Part shown: in pieces, positions 34,161-41,864 of the stretch
Numbering within the stretch: the first letter of the stretch is position 1
How the letters are laid out: every line of letters begins with the position of its first letter
NCBI GenBank assembly: GCA_965116565.1
Contig: OZ220699.1
Span: forward strand, 496,001 to 560,000
Source: Bin87 sp965116565
GTDB lineage: Bacteria; Chloroflexota; Dehalococcoidia; Lucifugimonadales; UBA3495
Length of the DNA: 64,000 bases
Reading direction: 5' to 3'
Notes under the pieces: generated by a model
What the model saw: the letters and a program-made list of their open reading frames with translations, nothing else
The model's database searches: none
What the model was told of the DNA's origin: nothing
Position numbers and translations under genes: made by a program

Positions 34161-34191
34161 TCACCCCGTACCCATACGGGGTGACATTTTT
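34161..34191 (+). terminator. Rho-independent terminator after aprA
   Basis: Perfect 10-bp stem TCACCCCGTA/TACGGGGTGA with loop CCCA, then CATTTTT. It ends 10 bases before the next ATG. Confidence 0.85.
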
Positions 34192-34201
34192 GGAGCGACG
34201 C

Positions 34202-34810
34202 ATGGCCACAGAAGCGCCGACACCCGACCCAATCGCCATTTTCGAGAAAGCGTCCCGTCGCGTACAGGTCATCATGGAGGGCATCCGGCAGGACCAGGGT
34301 GACGGCGCCACGCCCTGCACGGAGTGGAACGTGCGACAGGTGATGAACCACGTTATCGGCGGCGCGGAGGTGCTGGCCGGCAGCCTTGAGGGCAATATTC
34401 CCGAAGGTGTGGGCGGCGTGTCTCCCAACAGTTCCTACTCGGATGAGGTGGAGATTTCCAGGCTCGCGCGAGCTTACGCCGATGAGTCGGTCCGCATTCT
34501 GAACGCCGCCAGGCAGCCGGGCGCGATGGAGAGCACAACGCCCGGCGGCATGATGACGGTTCCGCAGTTCCTGATCGCCATGGCCGCGGACCACATCATC
34601 CACGGCTGGGACCTGGCTCGGGCCACCGGGCAGGACGATACGCTGGACGGGGACGTGGTGGAGGCTGCCTATGCCATGATGACGGCGTCCGAAACCGCCG
34701 GGTTTGTGGACATGGGACGCCAAATGGGGTTTGTCGGCCCTGCCGTTTCGGTGGCTGAGGACGCCCGGCTGCAGGACAAACTGGTCGCTCACATGGGGCG
34801 CCAGCCGTAA
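34202..34810 (+). CDS. TIGR03086/DinB-type metal-binding protein
   Basis: 202 residues from ATG 34202, with GGAGCG upstream. TPCTEWNVRQVMNHVIGGAE carries the first His of the metal site and the W-x-V-R-x-x-x-x-H pattern of the maleylpyruvate isomerase-like N-terminal domain; AADHIIHGWDLARATGQ carries the second set (DH-x-x-H-x-WDLA-x-A-x-G), the TIGR03086 signature. Such proteins are thought to be thiol-dependent isomerases or transferases. It follows the apr terminator and has its own ribosome binding site. Confidence 0.82.
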   Translation: MATEAPTPDPIAIFEKASRRVQVIMEGIRQDQGDGATPCTEWNVRQVMNHVIGGAEVLAGSLEGNIPEGVGGVSPNSSYSDEVEISRLARAYADESVRILNAARQPGAMESTTPGGMMTVPQFLIAMAADHIIHGWDLARATGQDDTLDGDVVEAAYAMMTASETAGFVDMGRQMGFVGPAVSVAEDARLQDKLVAHMGRQP

Positions 34811-34838
34811 CGGTCCCCACCGGACAGGACGTGCCACG

Positions 34839-35168
34839 ATGGCCTACGACGAAACGCTGGCTGACCGCGTTCGAAAGAGCCTTGTCGGGCATTCCGACAT
34901 TGACGAGCGCAAGATGTTCGGAGGGCTGGCTTTCATGCTGGACGGCAACATGTGCTGCTGCGTCACCGAACATGGGCTGATGGTGCGCGTGGGGCCGGAC
35001 GCGTACGAGGATGCGCTGTCCCAACCGTATGCGGGCGTCATGGATCTCACGGGGCGACCCATGCGAGGGTGGGTACTGGTGCAGATCGAAGGGCTGGCAT
35101 CCGATCCCGTGTTATGCAGATGGGTAGCGCAGGGCGCGGAGTTCGCGGCGACGCTGCCGGCGAAGTAG
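34839..35168 (+). CDS. TfoX N-terminal domain protein
   Basis: 109 residues from ATG 34839. RKMFGGLAFMLDGNMCCCV is the core TfoX_N motif (KxMFGG-x-x-x), followed by LMVRVGPDAYEDAL and RPMRGWVLV. Stand-alone TfoX_N proteins are common and of unknown function; they are not competence regulators by themselves. It lies 28 bases after the TIGR03086 gene, probably in the same transcript. Confidence 0.85.
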   Translation: MAYDETLADRVRKSLVGHSDIDERKMFGGLAFMLDGNMCCCVTEHGLMVRVGPDAYEDALSQPYAGVMDLTGRPMRGWVLVQIEGLASDPVLCRWVAQGAEFAATLPAK

Positions 35169-35179
35169 CGCGGACTGCT

Positions 35180-35833
35180 CTAGCCGGCAGCAGGCGCGGG
35201 CGCCACGTCCTCCGCCGAGATTATGACCTGGCCGTCGTCACCATGAACATGGCGGTAGAGCGGCCTGATGGCCGCGAGCAACTCCTGATGACGCCGATCG
35301 TTCTGTTCGCCGGACCGCTCAAACATCTGCAGGGTTTCCTGCCTTGCCCTTTCTATGGAATCGTGCGTTTCCTGGCGCATTCGCTCCATCGAATCGTGTG
35401 TTTCCTGACGCATTCGCTCCATCGAATCTTGCGTTTCCAGTCTCATTCGTTCGATGGTTTGCTGCGTATCATGATGGCGCCGATCCACCACTTCCAACAT
35501 TCCCTGGCGCAACCGCTCCATGTTTTCCTGCGTTCCTTCGCGCAACCGCTCCATGCTCTCCTGCGTTTGCCTGTGCTGCCACTCCATGTTTTCCTGCGTT
35601 TGCTTGTGCTGCCACTCCACCAGCTCAAGAGATTCCCTGTGTCGTTCGTCAATCCTGAGGCGCGTCTCCTGGTGCTGACGGTAGTTGGACCTATCGCGAA
35701 AGTTGATTGTCCAAATGAAAATGCCGGCAATCAGCGTAATCAGGGCGATCATTGCCCCGACGCCGATTCCCGCGAGTTGGATCAGTTCAGCGTTCGTTGC
35801 CATCATGTAATTCGCTGCTGAGCGACTGTCCAT
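35180..35833 (-). CDS. Membrane-anchored coiled-coil protein with nine 11-residue repeats
   Basis: 217 residues. One membrane helix at about 19-43 near the N-terminus is followed by a long helix. Residues 75-173 consist of nine 11-residue units of the form [LM]RQETHDSMER, with units 6-8 nearly identical at protein and DNA level (33-bp periodicity). Hendecads form right-handed coiled coils, so a rod or oligomer on the cytoplasmic side is likely. The start is uncertain between 35833 and ATGs at 35806/35803. Function unknown. Confidence 0.65.
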   Translation of the reverse strand: MDSRSAANYMMATNAELIQLAGIGVGAMIALITLIAGIFIWTINFRDRSNYRQHQETRLRIDERHRESLELVEWQHKQTQENMEWQHRQTQESMERLREGTQENMERLRQGMLEVVDRRHHDTQQTIERMRLETQDSMERMRQETHDSMERMRQETHDSIERARQETLQMFERSGEQNDRRHQELLAAIRPLYRHVHGDDGQVIISAEDVAPAPAAG

Positions 35834-35920
35834 ACTTTACCATTAAAGTTGCGCAACCCCATTCCATCATTGTCCATATAAAATGGACAAATCAACCCTT
35901 ATCTTCATGGAGAAGAACCA

Positions 35921-36766
35921 ATGCAAGCCATTGACATGCACATTCACGTTCCGCGCGAACCCGGGCTTCCCGAGATCGAGATTGAGGCGGAGTTGCTGCG
36001 ATACTTCCGCGCGCCGCCGCCTCCCAAGGACCCGGCCGAGATGGCGGACAAGTTTCGCGAGCTGGACCTGTTCGGGGTGATCTTTTCGGTGGACACCACC
36101 ACCAACACGGGAGAGAAGCCCGACAGCAACGACTGGGTCGCGAGCATTGTGAACGACCACCCGGAGCAGTTCATGGGGTTCGCGTCGGTGGATCCCTGGA
36201 TGGGCAAAGCGGCCTGCTATGAGCTGGAACGCTCGGTGAAGGAACTGGGACTGAAGGGCTTGAAGCTGCACCCGATTCACCAGGCTTTCTTCCCCAACGA
36301 CACGCGGTTCTACCCGCTGTATGAGGTGGCCGACGGGCTGGGCATCCCGGTGCTGTTCCATTCAGGGTTCGCCGGCGCGGGTTCGGGGACGCCGGGCGGA
36401 AGCGGTCTCAAGCTCAAGTACAGCCAGCCCGTACCGTGCTTCGACGACGTGGCCGCCGATTTTCCCAACATGACCATCATCATGGCGCACCCCGCATGGC
36501 CGTGGATCGACGAGCAGATCGCCGTCGCGCTGCACAAGTCCAACGTGTTCCTGGACCTGTCGGGCTGGATGCCCCGGTTCATTCCGGAGACGCTGATCCG
36601 CGAGACCAACACGCGGCTGCAGGACAAGGTGATGTTCGGCTCGGACTTCCCGTTCATTCAGCCAGACAACTGGCTGGCCGACTTCCAGAACCTGCAGATG
36701 CGCGACCACGTCATCCCCAAGGTGCTGCTGGAGAACGCTCAGCGAGCGCTGAACATCGCGGCCTAG
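35921..36766 (+). CDS. Amidohydrolase family 2 (TIM-barrel metal hydrolase/decarboxylase)
   Basis: 281 residues. DMHIH at 5-9 is the first metal motif, then LKGLKLHPIHQ, VLFHSGF, MAHPAWPW and FGSDFPF, the sequence of His and Asp ligands of the Amidohydro_2 group (ACMSD, gamma-resorcylate decarboxylase relatives). It likely acts on a carboxylated or lactone-type organic substrate. Leader sequence includes GGAG at fitting spacing. It stands alone on this strand. Confidence 0.85.
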   Translation: MQAIDMHIHVPREPGLPEIEIEAELLRYFRAPPPPKDPAEMADKFRELDLFGVIFSVDTTTNTGEKPDSNDWVASIVNDHPEQFMGFASVDPWMGKAACYELERSVKELGLKGLKLHPIHQAFFPNDTRFYPLYEVADGLGIPVLFHSGFAGAGSGTPGGSGLKLKYSQPVPCFDDVAADFPNMTIIMAHPAWPWIDEQIAVALHKSNVFLDLSGWMPRFIPETLIRETNTRLQDKVMFGSDFPFIQPDNWLADFQNLQMRDHVIPKVLLENAQRALNIAA

Positions 36767-36817
36767 CGAGTCTGCGGAAACTGGACCCTTCCCGGCGGTC
36801 TGCGCTCAGGCCGGGGT

Positions 36818-38308
36818 CTATTGGCCGCCGCTTCGTAGCGCCGTCAACGTCCCTCCCGCGGAAGCAGCCAGCAGGAGATCCCCAGAAACGACAATCGGGG
36901 CGGTGACCGCGCCATCGAGGGAAGCGGCCCATTGCTGGGAGCCGTCGGCCAGGGACAACGCGGTGATGCGTCCGTGCTCGTCGCCGACCAGGGCGACCGG
37001 GCCGGCGATGGTGGCGCCGGTTGTTATGTCGACGGCGAGGTCGGTCTCCCAGATGATCTCGCCGGTGACGGCATCAAGGGCGCTCACCAGACCGGCGGCG
37101 TCGGAGACCACGATAGCCTGGTCGGATACAGCGGGCTGATAGGGTTGCTTGGCCGATATTCTGGTGGACCAGACGGTTCCCTGCTGGACCGGGGGCTGCT
37201 TGGCAAAACCCCACACGGCCAGTTGGGTGCGCACGTAGTAGATGGGCCGTTCCAGCGGGTAACGGTGCCCACGGTAGTCGATGCCCCAGATGCGGGCCCG
37301 GTTGCCGTCCCGCCTGACGCCGTTGCTGCTGACGTGGAGCAGATCTTCTGTCACCACGGGGCCGCCGCGGGTCCAGCGACCCTCGCCGGCGTTGTAGATC
37401 ATGCGAAGCTTGCCGGTGTTGACGTTGAGGATATGGATCTTGGCGTCGTTGGAGGTGGCGATGAGCAGGCCATCGTTGATGGCCGGAGGAGCGATGATCC
37501 AGTCGTCCATCCGGTAGTCCCACAGGGTTTCGCCGGTGGCAGCGTCCAGGGCCAGCAGACGGTTGCGGTCGGTTTCGGCAACAAAGAGCCGTCCGTCCGC
37601 GACGGCTGGCGAGGGCAGAGACGCCACGGGCAGGCGCTTTGACCAGACCAAATCGCCGGAGTCCTCGTCCAGAGCAGACACGATGCCCGGCTTGAACACC
37701 ACGAAAACCAACCCGTCGGACACGGCGGGGGTGACGGCGGCGGTGAGACCCGAGTCGTAACGCCACAGGGGGGTGCCGGTTTCGCGATCCAGGGCTACGA
37801 CGCTGCCGTCCTCCGCAGTTACGAATACGCGATCATCCACCACGGCAGGCGGGGCACCGATGGGCGCGCCGGCGGTGTATTTCCATCCGCCGGAGGCAGA
37901 CGGCTCATCGGCGACGGACACGAGCGGACCGACGGCGGCCGATGCATTGGTGATGCCGTTGCCAGCCTGGGGCCAGTCTCCGGAAACCGGTGGAGCCGAA
38001 GTGTCGGCGATGGCAGTGGTCGGCTGCGGAGGATCGGGCGGCAACCCCGTGTAGGCCCAGAGGACGTACATCAACACTCCGATCAGCGGCAAAACGATGA
38101 CTGCCGCGCGAGTCAACCGGTTGCGCAGGAAATCGAGGCGCACGCGCCGGGAGCGCTGCTGCGCTTCACCGGCGGCAACGGTTTCCAGGCCGGAGAACGC
38201 GCCGCACTGGGCGCACCGTGCGCCGGACACGGATGGGTCGTTGAGGTGGCCGCAGAAACGGCAGAGGAGGACGTTCGCCTCCTCTGACTGTGACGGGTTT
38301 GCGCTCAC
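36818..38308 (-). CDS. Zinc-ribbon, membrane-anchored PQQ-like beta-propeller protein
   Basis: 496 residues. CRFCGHLND...CAQCGAF near residues 16-38 is a zinc ribbon, then a basic stretch and one membrane helix (AAVIVLPLIGVLMYVLWAYTG, ~70-90). The rest is a beta-propeller built from repeats such as VVALDRETGTPLWRYDSGL, LLALDAATGETLWDYR and VSALDAVTGEIIWETDL, as in BamB/PQQ repeats. Lacking catalytic residues, it probably binds partners outside the membrane. It starts five bases after the hydantoinase-type gene, so the two form an operon. Confidence 0.85.
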   Translation of the reverse strand: MSANPSQSEEANVLLCRFCGHLNDPSVSGARCAQCGAFSGLETVAAGEAQQRSRRVRLDFLRNRLTRAAVIVLPLIGVLMYVLWAYTGLPPDPPQPTTAIADTSAPPVSGDWPQAGNGITNASAAVGPLVSVADEPSASGGWKYTAGAPIGAPPAVVDDRVFVTAEDGSVVALDRETGTPLWRYDSGLTAAVTPAVSDGLVFVVFKPGIVSALDEDSGDLVWSKRLPVASLPSPAVADGRLFVAETDRNRLLALDAATGETLWDYRMDDWIIAPPAINDGLLIATSNDAKIHILNVNTGKLRMIYNAGEGRWTRGGPVVTEDLLHVSSNGVRRDGNRARIWGIDYRGHRYPLERPIYYVRTQLAVWGFAKQPPVQQGTVWSTRISAKQPYQPAVSDQAIVVSDAAGLVSALDAVTGEIIWETDLAVDITTGATIAGPVALVGDEHGRITALSLADGSQQWAASLDGAVTAPIVVSGDLLLAASAGGTLTALRSGGQ

Positions 38309-38313
38309 GTGGA

Positions 38314-39765
38314 CTAGAAGGCGGGACGCTGCAGGACCGCGGGATCGATGCGGCGGCGGATGCGCCGTCCGTCCGTGGGTTCGCCGAGGATCTGACCGTT
38401 ATCGACCATGACCTTGCCGCGCAGGATCACGGTGGTGGGCCAGCCGAAAATCTCCCAACCTTCCCAGGGGCTGTAGTCGCGGAGGTGCAGGTCGTCCATG
38501 GTCAGGCGCTTGTGGATGGTGGGGTCGATGATGGCGAAGTCGGCGTCGCTTCCGGGGGCAATGACGCCCTTCTGCGGGTACATGCCGAGCAGGCGGGCGG
38601 CGTTGGTGGCGGTGATGTTGGCGAACTGGGTGAGGGACATGCCGCGCCGCACAACGGCCTCGGTGTAGTTGACGCCCATGCGGATCTCAATGCCGATGTT
38701 GCCGCCGCGCATGTCCTGCACATTGAGGCCGGCCGTCTTGTCGATGTAGGTGGTGAAACTGCTGTCGGTGGCCGTGAAAGTGAGGTCGTTGCCCAGCAGG
38801 CCGGACCACAGGTCGCTGCCGTCCTCGGGATATTTGAGGGACGGGTAGGTGTGGTACTTCATGCCGTCGGGTTCGCGATATTGCCAGGAGTTGAACGAGA
38901 GGGCCAAGGTGAGCACCTCGCCGTAGACGGCCTGACCCCGACTGCGGGCGGCAGCCACGGCGTTGACGCCGTCGCTGCCGGTGACGTGGACGAAGTACAT
39001 GCCGGCGTCGTTCTGTCCGGCGATGCGTATCACGTCTCGGAAGGCTACGTCCTCCACCTCCTTGGAGTGGATGAGATTCGCATTCCACCAGTCCCACATG
39101 CCCCGTTGCTGGGCGACCAGGTAGTTGTACATGACGATTTCATCGTCTTCGGCGTGGACGGCGAGGACGCCGTCGTGGCGGCCCAGGTGCGCGGTCAGAT
39201 CGGCCAGTCGCCCGTTGTCGATACGGCCGGTGGGCGTGAGGGTCAGCGGCGGATCTTGGGGCGGGCGGATATTGGTGGTGAATATTTTGACGCTGGGAAA
39301 GTCGTTGTTGATCAGTTCTCCCACGCGGGCGATGCTGTCGGCGGTGTTGCTGCTCCGGTATATGACGTGGGCGGAGTAGTCGGCGTAGGTGTTGCCCTCC
39401 CACACGGACAGGAAGTCGAGGATGCCGCCGACCAGTTCCCCCTCGTTGGGCGCGGGAGCAAAGTCAACGACGGTGGTGGTGCCTCCCCAGATCGCGCCGA
39501 GGGAATGTTCCAGCGGACCGGCGTTGGGCACGCCGGCAACCTGCTGGTGCACGCCGGGCTGGACGTTGGCCGCGGCGTGGATATGAGGCTCGATGCCGCC
39601 GGGAGTTACAATGCGTCCGGTGGCGTCCACGGTCTGCGCGGCCTCGTCGATGAGGGTGCCGGGCGCGCCGATGGCGACGATGCGGCCGTCCTGAACGCCG
39701 ATATCCACGGCGGCGGCCTCGCTGGGCATGACGACGGTACCGCCAGTGATCAGCAGGTCAAACAT
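38314..39765 (-). CDS. Dihydropyrimidinase/hydantoinase-family amidohydrolase
   Basis: 483 residues. It opens FDLLITGGTVVMP, with metal motif PGGIEPHIHAA, then SVKIFTT, whose Lys would be the carbamylated metal bridge, LAVHAEDDEIV, FVHVTGSDGVNAV and the late PQKGVIAPGSDADFAIIDP. This is the cyclic amidohydrolase order of D-hydantoinase and dihydropyrimidinase, hydrolysing cyclic imides/ureides. The usual HxH is present as HIH. GGAGGG precedes the ATG. It is followed at once by the propeller gene. Confidence 0.87.
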   Translation of the reverse strand: MFDLLITGGTVVMPSEAAAVDIGVQDGRIVAIGAPGTLIDEAAQTVDATGRIVTPGGIEPHIHAAANVQPGVHQQVAGVPNAGPLEHSLGAIWGGTTTVVDFAPAPNEGELVGGILDFLSVWEGNTYADYSAHVIYRSSNTADSIARVGELINNDFPSVKIFTTNIRPPQDPPLTLTPTGRIDNGRLADLTAHLGRHDGVLAVHAEDDEIVMYNYLVAQQRGMWDWWNANLIHSKEVEDVAFRDVIRIAGQNDAGMYFVHVTGSDGVNAVAAARSRGQAVYGEVLTLALSFNSWQYREPDGMKYHTYPSLKYPEDGSDLWSGLLGNDLTFTATDSSFTTYIDKTAGLNVQDMRGGNIGIEIRMGVNYTEAVVRRGMSLTQFANITATNAARLLGMYPQKGVIAPGSDADFAIIDPTIHKRLTMDDLHLRDYSPWEGWEIFGWPTTVILRGKVMVDNGQILGEPTDGRRIRRRIDPAVLQRPAF

Positions 39766-39845
39766 TTTCAGCCCTCCGGACGGCGCGAATCATCGCGCCG
39801 GGATAGTGCATGGTAGCACAAACCACCAGGGACGCAGATGGCGCG

Positions 39846-40976
39846 TCAGCTGAGAGCCTGGGCCAGATCGGCGATGAGGTCGTCGGCGTGCTCGAGGCCG
39901 ACGGATACACGGAGGAGATCGTCGGGCGTGGTGGAATCCGGCCCTTCGATGGAGGCGCGGTGCTCGATCAGGCTCTGGGTGCCGCCGAGGCTGGTGGCCC
40001 GCACGAAGAGTTGGACGTTGGCGGCCACGCGCATGGCGGCGTCCCGTCCGCCGGCGACCTGGAACGAGAGCATCCCGCCGAAGTCGGACATCTGACCGGC
40101 GGCGACGGCATGGCCCGGATGGTCGGGCAGTCCGGGGTAGTGAACCGCCGCGACGTTGGGGTGGTCGTGGAGGAAGCGGGCGACGCGGCCGGCGTTGGCG
40201 CAGTGGGCCGGCATTCGGACGTGCAGGGTGCGTATTCCGCGCAGGGTGAGCCAGCAGTCGAATGGCGACGGCACAGCCCCGTGGAGGTTCTGGATGAGGC
40301 GTATGCGCTGGAAGAATTCCGAATCGGTCGCGCTGACGACCGCGCCGCCGGTCACGTCCTCATGGCCGCCCAGGTACTTGGTGGTGGAGTGGACGACCAG
40401 ATCGGCGCCCAGGGCCAAGGGACGCTGGAGCATGGGGCTGGCCCAGGTGTTGTCGCAGGCGCACAGCGCGCCGGCCGACCGAGCGATGGCTGCCATCTCC
40501 GCGATGTTGGTGATCTTGAGCAGCGGGTTGGACGGCGTTTCCACCCAGATCATGCGAGTGCTGGGCTGAACGGCGCGGCGCACGTTGTCGGCGTCGGTCA
40601 TGTCAACGAAGGATGTCTGCAAACCCCACGGCGCGAAGACCTCGCGCAGCAGGCGGGCGGTGCCGTGATAGCAGTCATCTGGGGCGATGACGTGGTCGCC
40701 GGGAGCCAGCGCCTGGAATACCGTGGCGGTGGCGGCGGAGCCGGAGGCGAATGCGGCGGCAACGGCTTCCCCGGCTTCACCCCCCTCCAGCATGGACAGC
40801 AGGTTTTCCAGTGCGTGCCGGTTGGGATTGTCGGACCGGGAATAGACGAAGCCGCGAGAATAGTCGCCGTCGGGGTCGCGCTCGAAGGTCGTGGACAGGT
40901 AGATGGGCGGAGCGACGGCGCCGGTGGCGGAGTCGATCTGATGGGCGGCCTGGGCGGCGATGGTTTCGGGGTTCAT
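39846..40976 (-). CDS. Cys/Met metabolism PLP-dependent enzyme (cystathionine synthase/lyase type)
   Basis: 376 residues. APPIYLSTTFERD near the N-terminus, YSRSDNPNRHALE, the SGSAATATVFQAL cofactor-phosphate region, VETPSNPLLKI, and VHSTTKYLGGHED with the PLP Lys are the ordered family motifs. It catalyses gamma- or beta-replacement/elimination in cystathionine, methionine or cysteine metabolism. Which one cannot be decided without modelling. It is monocistronic and convergent-looking with nothing beyond it. Confidence 0.9.
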   Translation of the reverse strand: MNPETIAAQAAHQIDSATGAVAPPIYLSTTFERDPDGDYSRGFVYSRSDNPNRHALENLLSMLEGGEAGEAVAAAFASGSAATATVFQALAPGDHVIAPDDCYHGTARLLREVFAPWGLQTSFVDMTDADNVRRAVQPSTRMIWVETPSNPLLKITNIAEMAAIARSAGALCACDNTWASPMLQRPLALGADLVVHSTTKYLGGHEDVTGGAVVSATDSEFFQRIRLIQNLHGAVPSPFDCWLTLRGIRTLHVRMPAHCANAGRVARFLHDHPNVAAVHYPGLPDHPGHAVAAGQMSDFGGMLSFQVAGGRDAAMRVAANVQLFVRATSLGGTQSLIEHRASIEGPDSTTPDDLLRVSVGLEHADDLIADLAQALS

Positions 40977-41080
40977 GGGGTGATGGTTTGGACGCTGGAG
41001 TTCCCGCCAGAAACCTTCGCGATGTTAGAATGAGGACACACCACACGATTGTACTATGGCAGGAGTCGGGAGGAACGACG

Positions 41081-41401
41081 ATGGCTATAAGAAATGCGGC
41101 AACTACCTCGAGCAAGCCCATCCGTATGACGGATTCAGACTGGGAAGAATGGATGGGAGACCCACAAATGGTCCGTGAGGAAATGGCCGAGCATTCGGAA
41201 CGCCAACGACAAATGAACAGCATGGTCGATGACTTGACCCGTCAATACCCTGATCAATGGGCGGCGCTGACGGAAAGCGGCGAGTTGCTGATTGCCCCAT
41301 CTTTGGACGCACTGATTACGGAACTGCGCCAGATGCAGACTCGCCCGGGCAGCAACGTGATTGAGTACTTGGACACCGATCCTGACAGCTTGATACTATG
41401 A
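41081..41401 (+). CDS. DUF5678-like protein coupled to an aspartic protease
   Basis: 106 residues from ATG 41081, with GGAGGAACG upstream. The N-terminal part is helical and charged (DSDWEEWMGDPQMVREEMAEHSERQRQM). The C-terminal part, YPDQWAALTESGELLIAPSLDALITELRQ, fits the DUF5678 pattern (Y-P-x-x-W-x-A-L ... L-x-x-L-x-x-x-L). The stop overlaps the protease gene start as ATGA, so they are co-translated and probably work together, perhaps as regulator and protease. That role is inference. Confidence 0.65.
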   Translation: MAIRNAATTSSKPIRMTDSDWEEWMGDPQMVREEMAEHSERQRQMNSMVDDLTRQYPDQWAALTESGELLIAPSLDALITELRQMQTRPGSNVIEYLDTDPDSLIL

Positions 41402-41805
41402 TCATCGGCCAATTTGACGAACGCGGGCGTCCTTTTATAGAGGGACGCCTGTTGATCCCCCGCCTGGGCCTCGCAGGGCGGGTGAATTTTTTGGTAGATA
41501 CAGGTGCAAGCGGCATGTTGCTGCACCCGCGGGATGCGTCTGACATGGACTTGCCCTTTGGGAAACTGGTCAATCCAGTGCAGCGCGTGGGTATCGGTGG
41601 AGCGCACACATACTACACCGAATCCGCAAGCATACTATTTCTCGACTCTAACGAATGGCGGCGTTTTGACGTTGACCTGAACATCGCACCACCGAATCCG
41701 GATGCGGACCGTTTACCATCCCTAATGGGGAGGGAAGTCTTGAATCAGATGCGGATGGATTATGACTTCCCGGCCCGGCGGCTGGAGTTCACAGTCAGCG
41801 TCTAG
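41398..41805 (+). CDS. Retropepsin-like aspartic protease domain protein
   Basis: 135 residues from ATG 41398. The active site reads VNFLVDTGASGMLLH (Asp34), then a glycine-rich flap-like segment and SLMGREVLNQMRMDYDF, the second-motif hydrophobic-G turn. It belongs to the same broad group as the gene after lepA (23785). Single-domain forms need to dimerise. Coupled to the DUF5678-like gene. Confidence 0.75.
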   Translation: MIIGQFDERGRPFIEGRLLIPRLGLAGRVNFLVDTGASGMLLHPRDASDMDLPFGKLVNPVQRVGIGGAHTYYTESASILFLDSNEWRRFDVDLNIAPPNPDADRLPSLMGREVLNQMRMDYDFPARRLEFTVSV

Positions 41806-41813
41806 GGATAGCA

Positions 41814-41839
41814 TAAGGGCGACGCATGCGCCGTCCTTA
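41814..41839. repeat. Palindromic hairpin repeat (TAAGGGCGACGCATGCG...)
   Basis: 26-bp near-perfect palindrome centred on GCATGC, between the stop of the protease gene and the convergent GMC oxidoreductase. It has the look of a small dispersed intergenic hairpin and may end both transcripts. Confidence 0.55.
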
Positions 41840-41864
41840 CGGCTTGAGTTGGCGTGGGTCAGCG

